Shown: in pieces, positions 59,851 to 64,000 of the stretch | Numbering within the stretch: position 1 is the stretch's first letter | Layout of the letters: each line of letters starts with the position of its first letter | Source of the DNA: Paenibacillus sp. XY044 | Lineage (GTDB): Bacteria; Bacillota; Bacilli; Paenibacillales; Paenibacillaceae | Length of the DNA: 64,000 nucleotides | Direction: 5' to 3' | NCBI RefSeq assembly: GCF_002257645.1 | Contig: NZ_NQMO01000002.1 | Coordinates: forward strand, 434,001 to 498,000 | Translations under genes and position numbers: made by a program | The notes under the pieces: generated by a model | What the model was told of the DNA's origin: nothing | What the model saw: the letters and a program-made list of their open reading frames with translations, nothing else | The model's database searches: none

Positions 59851-60522
59851 TTGAATAAGAAGTGGATGGTTACGACGCTGGCGGCGGCACTGCTGCTAAC
59901 AGCCGGTTCCGGCGTTTATGCGGGAGCCAAACTCCAGGAAGTTAAGGCTTACTTGAACAGCAGCGTACAGATCAAATACAACGGGACGCCTGTTCAGCCA
60001 AGAGACGAAAAAGGAAATGCAGTACTGCCGATTACATATAACGGAACGACGTACCTTCCGGTTCGCGCGATTGCGGACGTGATGGGCGTGGCGGCATCTT
60101 ATAATCCGCAAACCTACACGGTCGAACTCGGAGAAAAGGCGGAAGGCGTCGCCATCGCCAAAGGCTTCAGTGACATGTATTACACGAAGGATCCGGCTCT
60201 GACGACGTATCAGGGCAAAGATTACAAAGAAGCCTTCTTCGATAACGGCAGCGGCAAGCGCAGCAGCAGCTTGATGCTGTACCCGAAAGGAAAATATCAA
60301 AAACTCTACTTGCAGGTGGCTGCCGTTGGGGAAGACATCGATAACTTCTACATTAGCGACAGCGAAAAAGACGTCAAACTGAAAGTCGACAAGGTCGCCG
60401 TGAGCGAAGGATTGAAGACGATCGTCGTCGACATTTCCGGCGTTAATGAGTTGTTCGTCTATGCAGATGTGCTAAATAACGGGGCCATGTTTGTTCCATT
60501 AACTACATCCTACTACAAGTAA
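59851..60522 (+). CDS. Secreted stalk-domain (copper-amine-oxidase-N-like) protein
   Basis: 223 residues from the TTG at 59851 (GGGGAGTGGAACAG ahead). A signal peptide is visible (KKWMVTTLAAALLLTAGSGVYA), so it is exported. Residues 25-90 match the CuAO N-terminal-like stalk domain (VQIKYNGTPVQ, LPVRAIADVMGV), common in Paenibacillus surface proteins and used to bind the wall or other proteins, not copper. The C-terminal 130 residues (SGKRSSSLMLYPKGKYQKLYL) look like a NPCBM-type beta sandwich. Cell-envelope role; nothing more precise. Confidence 0.82.
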   Translation: MNKKWMVTTLAAALLLTAGSGVYAGAKLQEVKAYLNSSVQIKYNGTPVQPRDEKGNAVLPITYNGTTYLPVRAIADVMGVAASYNPQTYTVELGEKAEGVAIAKGFSDMYYTKDPALTTYQGKDYKEAFFDNGSGKRSSSLMLYPKGKYQKLYLQVAAVGEDIDNFYISDSEKDVKLKVDKVAVSEGLKTIVVDISGVNELFVYADVLNNGAMFVPLTTSYYK

Positions 60523-60556
60523 GTTTCATAAATAGGCGGATTCATCCCCAAAGTGG

Positions 60557-60599
60557 AAAAGGCGCCTCACCCGTGCATAGGTGAGACGCCTTTTTGCAG
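60557..60599. terminator. Bidirectional terminator between the stalk gene and the SDR gene
   Basis: AAAAGGCGCCTCACCC, loop, GGTGAGACGCCTTTTT. Confidence 0.88.
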
Positions 60600-60628
60600 C
60601 CAAGCCGGTCAAGCCGATCTTAAGCGCT

Positions 60629-61423
60629 TTAGGCGCTTAAGCCCCCGTCAACCGGCAGAACCACCCCGGTGACGTAAGCCGCGCGGTCGCTTAAGAGCCA
60701 TGCGGCGGCCTCCGCGATTTCGTCCGGCTCCGCCGCGCGGCGCAGCGGCGTCTGAGCATTCAGATGATCGATGACGCCAGGCTGCTGCGATTCCCAGTCC
60801 TGTATCATTTCGGTCATGGTCGTTCCCGGAGCGATCGCATTGATCCGGATGCCCTCCGGACCGCATTCGATCGCGGCCGTTTGCGTAAGGCTGTTGATCG
60901 CCCGTTTCGCTGCAGCGTAGAGGGAGAGGGTTGGGGTCCCCCGCAAGCTGCCGACGCTGCTGGTGTTAACGATCGCACCACGGCCTGATGTGCTGCGGAT
61001 CGCCCGGATTTCGGCAATCATGGCCCGCCATATGGCTTTGTAGTTTACGTCCTGAATGAAGTCAAAACCTGGCTCTTCCGTCTCGGCGAGCGGTGTCGGG
61101 GGGATGGAAGCCCCGGCATTATTAAAGGCGATGTCGAGGCGGCCGTAACGGTCAAGCGTCGTCTGCACCGCGTGCTCGATGCTCCCGGCTTCCGCCAGGT
61201 TAGCGATGACGTAATCCGCTTGACCGCCGGCAGCACGGATTTCCTCGGTCAGTGCCGAAAGGCTGGACTCCGTTCTGGCGACCAGGGTTACCTGTGCTCC
61301 TTCCCGGGCGAACAGCCTTGCGGCTGCGGCGCCGATTCCGCGGCTGGCCCCTGTAATGATCGCCACTTTATCGTGGAGCAATCCCTGTCCGGTTTGAAGA
61401 TGCTGAGAAGTATTCTGATTCAT
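60629..61423 (-). CDS. Short-chain dehydrogenase/reductase
   Basis: NAD(P)-dependent oxidoreductase, 264 residues. Cofactor motif TGASRGIGAAAARLFA; NNAG motif DIAFNNAGAS; catalytic Ser in IVNTSSVGS; YxxxK in SLYAAAKRAINS; C-terminal PVDGGLSA. The ATG at 61423 has AAAGGAGG eight bases upstream; 66 further upstream bases of open frame are rejected. Divergent from an HTH regulator over 157 bases, so likely its target. Substrate unknown; fabG-like or xenobiotic ketone/alcohol reductases share this pattern. Confidence 0.9.
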   Translation of the reverse strand: MNQNTSQHLQTGQGLLHDKVAIITGASRGIGAAAARLFAREGAQVTLVARTESSLSALTEEIRAAGGQADYVIANLAEAGSIEHAVQTTLDRYGRLDIAFNNAGASIPPTPLAETEEPGFDFIQDVNYKAIWRAMIAEIRAIRSTSGRGAIVNTSSVGSLRGTPTLSLYAAAKRAINSLTQTAAIECGPEGIRINAIAPGTTMTEMIQDWESQQPGVIDHLNAQTPLRRAAEPDEIAEAAAWLLSDRAAYVTGVVLPVDGGLSA

Positions 61424-61480
61424 GTATGGTTGCCTCCTTTGAATGATCCAGAGCGGCTGCTTGGTGAAACAGCTCTGAAA

Positions 61481-61509
61481 TTGACTCATGCTCTAAGGCT
61501 GAGTATACT
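61481..61509 (+). promoter_or_regulatory. Promoter of the HTH regulator gene
   Basis: TTGACT (61481-61486), 17 bases, TATACT (61504-61509), about 72 bases before the ATG. Confidence 0.8.
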
Positions 61510-61580
61510 TTGGGTGAAATGACGGGTGAAGAGGCGGCTTGAACATAGGTTTCGGAACACCACGATGAGGAGTGATCGAT

Positions 61581-62414
61581 ATGAACGACCGGGATCGCCG
61601 CGCAGCGCTCGGCCAGTTTTTACGGAGCAAAAGGGAGAGCCTGTCTCCGGAGGACTATGGGCTGTCCACCGGTTCGCAGCGGCGTACCCCTGGACTAAGG
61701 CGGGAGGAAGTGGCGCTCCTGGCTAATATGGGGACCTCGTGGTATATCTGGCTCGAGCAGGGCCGGGATGTGCACCCTTCCGGGCAAATTCTGGACAGCT
61801 TGTCCCAGGCTCTAAGGTTAAGCGCCAATGAACGCCGCCATCTGTTTCTTCTCGCCGGCGAGTCCCTGCCGCCGCTTGCCCTGCCGGAAGAAAAGGTGAG
61901 CCCGACTCTGCAGAGCGTGTTGGACGACCTGAATCCGGTCCCCGCCTATGTAATGGGCAGACGATGGGACTTCCTGGCCTGGAACGTGATGGCGGGCGAC
62001 ATCTTTGCGATGGATATCCCGGCTCCGCCGCATCATTACAACTTGGTGTGGCGGCTGTTTACGCTCCCTGTGGCCAGGCAGCGGTACCTCGATTGGGACC
62101 GGGTGGCCAGAAGCGTCATCTCGGAATTCCATACTGCGAGAGCCCGTTATATGGAGGACGAGGGTATGGATGCATTGATCCGGGACCTGAAGGAGGCAAG
62201 TCTCGATTTTTCCCGCCTCTGGCTTCAGCACGATCCTGCGGAAAAAATGGAAGGGCATAAAGAAATCGAGCATCCGGTCATGGGACACCTGGAATTTGAG
62301 CATATTACGCTGCAGGCGCCCGAAGACCCGGACATGAAGGTCATGATCTACAGCCCTTCGCCGGAAACCCGAGTAAAGCTGCAGAAGTATCATTCCGCGC
62401 TGATTCAGAGCTGA
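61581..62414 (+). CDS. Helix-turn-helix regulator with MmyB-like C-terminal domain
   Basis: 277 residues. XRE-type HTH at the N-terminus (about 8-75; RRTPGLRREEVALLANMGTSWYIWLEQGRD) and the MmyB-like ligand domain (about 105-270; GRRWDFLAWNVMAGDIF, HHYNLVWRLFTLP, FEHITLQAPEDPDMK). This architecture belongs to actinobacterial and Firmicute regulators of adjacent dehydrogenases; a fatty-acid-like ligand has been seen in the family. GAGGAG eight bases before the ATG at 61581. Probably controls the divergent SDR (inference). Confidence 0.88.
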   Translation: MNDRDRRAALGQFLRSKRESLSPEDYGLSTGSQRRTPGLRREEVALLANMGTSWYIWLEQGRDVHPSGQILDSLSQALRLSANERRHLFLLAGESLPPLALPEEKVSPTLQSVLDDLNPVPAYVMGRRWDFLAWNVMAGDIFAMDIPAPPHHYNLVWRLFTLPVARQRYLDWDRVARSVISEFHTARARYMEDEGMDALIRDLKEASLDFSRLWLQHDPAEKMEGHKEIEHPVMGHLEFEHITLQAPEDPDMKVMIYSPSPETRVKLQKYHSALIQS

Positions 62415-62447
62415 AACGGTTTATTCAAAGATTTGGCGAAAATACCA

Positions 62448-62475
62448 TTGACCATTTTACATAATATGGTATGAT
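62448..62475 (+). promoter_or_regulatory. Promoter with inverted repeat before the HRDC gene leader
   Basis: TTGACC (62448-62453), 16 bases, TATGAT (62470-62475). ATACCAT (62442-62448) and ATGGTAT (62466-62472) form a 7-base inverted repeat across it. Confidence 0.6.
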
Positions 62476-62504
62476 CATCTATAACAGCACATCTGCACGA
62501 ATGG

Positions 62505-62543
62505 GGAAGCACCTCTCTTATTTATAAGAGGGGTGCTTTTTTG
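62505..62543 (+). terminator. Terminator in the leader of the HRDC gene
   Basis: AAGCACCTCTCTTA, loop, TAAGAGGGGTGCTT, then TTTTT. It lies 40-50 bases before the coding start and about 30 after the promoter, so transcription must read past it. Confidence 0.8.
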
Positions 62544-62585
62544 CGTTGTGCTGATTACCCAATGGGGATGGAGGAATTGGTGAAC

Positions 62586-63593
62586 ATGCAGATCGTTTTT
62601 ATGAACCGGCTTGTGAAGGATGGCGGAAGTGAGGCAGAGCAGCTCGCCCAGGTATGGATCGGCGAAGAGGAGGGGACCTGGCATCTCGGATGGAGGGATC
62701 TGGAGATGGACGGGGAAGCCATAGATTCCCCTTGGTATGAAGGAGGATCGTGGAACGAGATGCTGTACATCTACAGGCACGGCCTGGCCGTCAAGCTCGG
62801 CGAAGGCTTTCGTCCGCTAATCGACGGCACGTTCCATGAGGAAGAGGAGCTGAAGGGACGCAGCCATGCCGTGCAGAAGCTGTACTGCTACAGCGAACTG
62901 CACAACAACGAGGAGCTGTACGCCGAGCTGACCGTCTGGCGGAGAAGGAAGGCGGCCAGCGAACGCAAAGCCCCTTATTTTATCGCCAGCAATCGGGTGC
63001 TCCGGCTGATCAGCGCGTTTGTGCCGCAGAGCATCGAAGAGCTGCTGCAGCTTCCGGGTGTCGGGGAGAGCAAGGCGTCGGAGTACGGGGCCGATCTGAT
63101 CGAAATTGCGGGAACGGTGGAGCGCAGCCACGATTTTCCGCTGGATTGGGTGAACGACGCCCTGGACGAGCAGTCGTATTTATCGTGGACCTACAAGCAG
63201 AAGGAGCATAAGTACAAGCAGGACCTCGATAAATACCGGACCCGGCGCGCCATGCTGAAAGGAATTTATGAGGGGATGAACCTGCAGCAGCTGGAACAGG
63301 AATGCAGCCTGCCGCGCAGAGATTTGGTGGAGGCGCTGGAGCAGCTGGAGAAGGAAGGGTATGACACGGACCGGCTGATCGAGAGCGAGCTGAAGGAGAT
63401 GCCTCCGGAGGAGCAGGAGCGGGTGTGGGCTGCTTTGGAGGAAATGGGCGACGCCCTCCTGAAACCTGTGCTGCAGCAGGTATACGGCGAAGAAGCAGCT
63501 GGAGGAAGCGGGATGGAGCAGCGCTACGAGCGGATCCGGCTGATCCGCATCCGGTACCGCCGACAGCCCGGCAGCCGCAGAAGCGTGGGGTGA
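62586..63593 (+). CDS. HRDC-domain protein
   Basis: 335 residues from the ATG at 62586. The middle (about 115-180) is an HRDC domain (LTVWRRRKAASERKAPYFIASN, LQLPGVGESKASEYGADLIEI), a helicase/RNase D-type nucleic-acid-binding module. The N-terminal 110 residues (VFMNRLVKDGGSEAEQLAQVW) are of unknown fold; the C-terminal half (about 205-320) is helical and acidic. No helicase or nuclease motif is seen. Start is uncertain: GTG at 62580 or ATG at 62586, both with GGAGG ahead. Leader terminator in front is notable. Confidence 0.75.
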   Translation: MQIVFMNRLVKDGGSEAEQLAQVWIGEEEGTWHLGWRDLEMDGEAIDSPWYEGGSWNEMLYIYRHGLAVKLGEGFRPLIDGTFHEEEELKGRSHAVQKLYCYSELHNNEELYAELTVWRRRKAASERKAPYFIASNRVLRLISAFVPQSIEELLQLPGVGESKASEYGADLIEIAGTVERSHDFPLDWVNDALDEQSYLSWTYKQKEHKYKQDLDKYRTRRAMLKGIYEGMNLQQLEQECSLPRRDLVEALEQLEKEGYDTDRLIESELKEMPPEEQERVWAALEEMGDALLKPVLQQVYGEEAAGGSGMEQRYERIRLIRIRYRRQPGSRRSVG

Positions 63594-63717
63594 ACGGGAG
63601 CTTTCCGGCCGGAGTTACGGACGGTAACTACGCAAAAAGGACGAAGGTTTTCACGGCATGCGGCCGTCTCCTTCGTCCTGTTTTCCAATTCATAATAATG
63701 GGGTTATGCGCTGACTT

Positions 63718-64000
63718 TCAAATCCAGTCCTTTTTCTTGAAAATGACGACCATGCCGAGACCAAGGACAAGCATGATGCCGAGGATCATGAAATAGCCGT
63801 ATTTCCAGTGGATCTCCGGAATGTTATCGAAGTTCATGCCATAGATTCCAGTAATGATCGTCAAAGGCATGAAGATAACGGTCATTGCCGTAAACACCCT
63901 CATAATCTCGTTCGCGCGGTTGGCAATACTCGACTGGTACGCCTCGCGCAAGTTGCTCATCAGATCGCGGTACGTATCGAATGTTTCGGAAATTTTGACC
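63718..64000 (-). CDS. corA: Magnesium/cobalt transporter CorA, 3' part (cut by window edge)
   Basis: Only the C-terminal ~93 codons lie in the window; the gene continues past 64000. The visible part reads VKISETFDTYRDLMSNLREA, then IANRANEIMRVFTAMTVIFMPLTIITGIYGMNFDN and a final helix. YGMNF is the CorA selectivity loop between the two transmembrane helices. Mg2+ (or Co2+/Ni2+) uptake channel in the cytoplasmic membrane. The stop lies 125 bases after the convergent HRDC gene. Confidence 0.93.
   Translation of the reverse strand, partial: VKISETFDTYRDLMSNLREAYQSSIANRANEIMRVFTAMTVIFMPLTIITGIYGMNFDNIPEIHWKYGYFMILGIMLVLGLGMVVIFKKKDWI

Overview
The window looks like the chromosome of a spore-forming, low-to-mid GC Gram-positive bacterium, most likely Paenibacillus or a close relative (inference). 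The evidence is the strong AGGAGG-type ribosome sites, two T-box leaders, XylR/CcpA-type xylose control, a PerR box, a CotF-like spore coat pair, a Spo0E-like protein, a KinB/KinE-like kinase, and partial pheS-pheT-zapA-mutS2-yshE synteny with Bacillus. I see no prophage, insertion sequence, CRISPR array or plasmid function. The window is mostly core metabolism and housekeeping, with regulatory and accessory insertions.

Layout. 0-3 kb: two permeases of a nucleoside ABC importer, a small Lsm-like protein with a Gly-rich tail, and a GNAT acetyltransferase. 3.3-9.7 kb: branched-chain amino acid synthesis, with a sigma-A promoter and Leu-type T-box driving ilvB-ilvN-ilvC, then a reverse-strand aldo/keto reductase, then leuB alone. 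9.7-18.4 kb: a 2-Cys peroxiredoxin behind a perfect PerR box, a zinc-ribbon protein, a PAS histidine kinase, leucyl aminopeptidase, an aldolase-like protein, two small genes and a GGDEF/EAL protein with a degenerate GGDEF motif. 18.4-18.9 kb: tRNA-Pro and tRNA-Gly, followed by a duplicated tRNA-Gly 3' end.

18.9-28.2 kb: sugar catabolism, with xylR divergent from xylA-xylB (operator and cre visible), then a GH95 fucosidase-type enzyme and a GH42 beta-galactosidase. Together these would suit intracellular removal of Fuc-Gal-Xyl side chains such as those of xyloglucan (inference). 28.2-30.7 kb: a NarL-type two-component system with a membrane protein, behind a near-perfect palindrome. 30.7-33.0 kb: an ABC-F protein with a long leader carrying short ORFs and a terminator. 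33.1-46.3 kb: T-box-pheS-pheT, then a gene whose first ~85 codons are ZapA but which continues into about 1150 residues of coiled coil, with an exact 84-bp internal repeat. After it come a CuA-type lipoprotein, a diguanylate cyclase and a small membrane protein, then mutS2 and a yshE-like DUF350 gene.

46.3-64 kb: a 26-residue membrane peptide, a zinc-ribbon protein, an MFS transporter, an FAD oxidoreductase, coat proteins, alaR-alaT, a Spo0E-like protein, a lipoprotein, a cobalamin adenosyltransferase/RluA/ArsC-like trio, two Gfo/Idh/MocA genes, a 5'-3' exonuclease, a ROK fructokinase, a secreted stalk-domain protein, a divergent SDR/HTH pair, an HRDC protein with a leader terminator, and the 3' end of a corA gene cut by the window edge.

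The most unusual object is the giant ZapA-coiled-coil protein at 37280-41005. Functional assignments come from reading motifs and gene order by eye; no database search was run.
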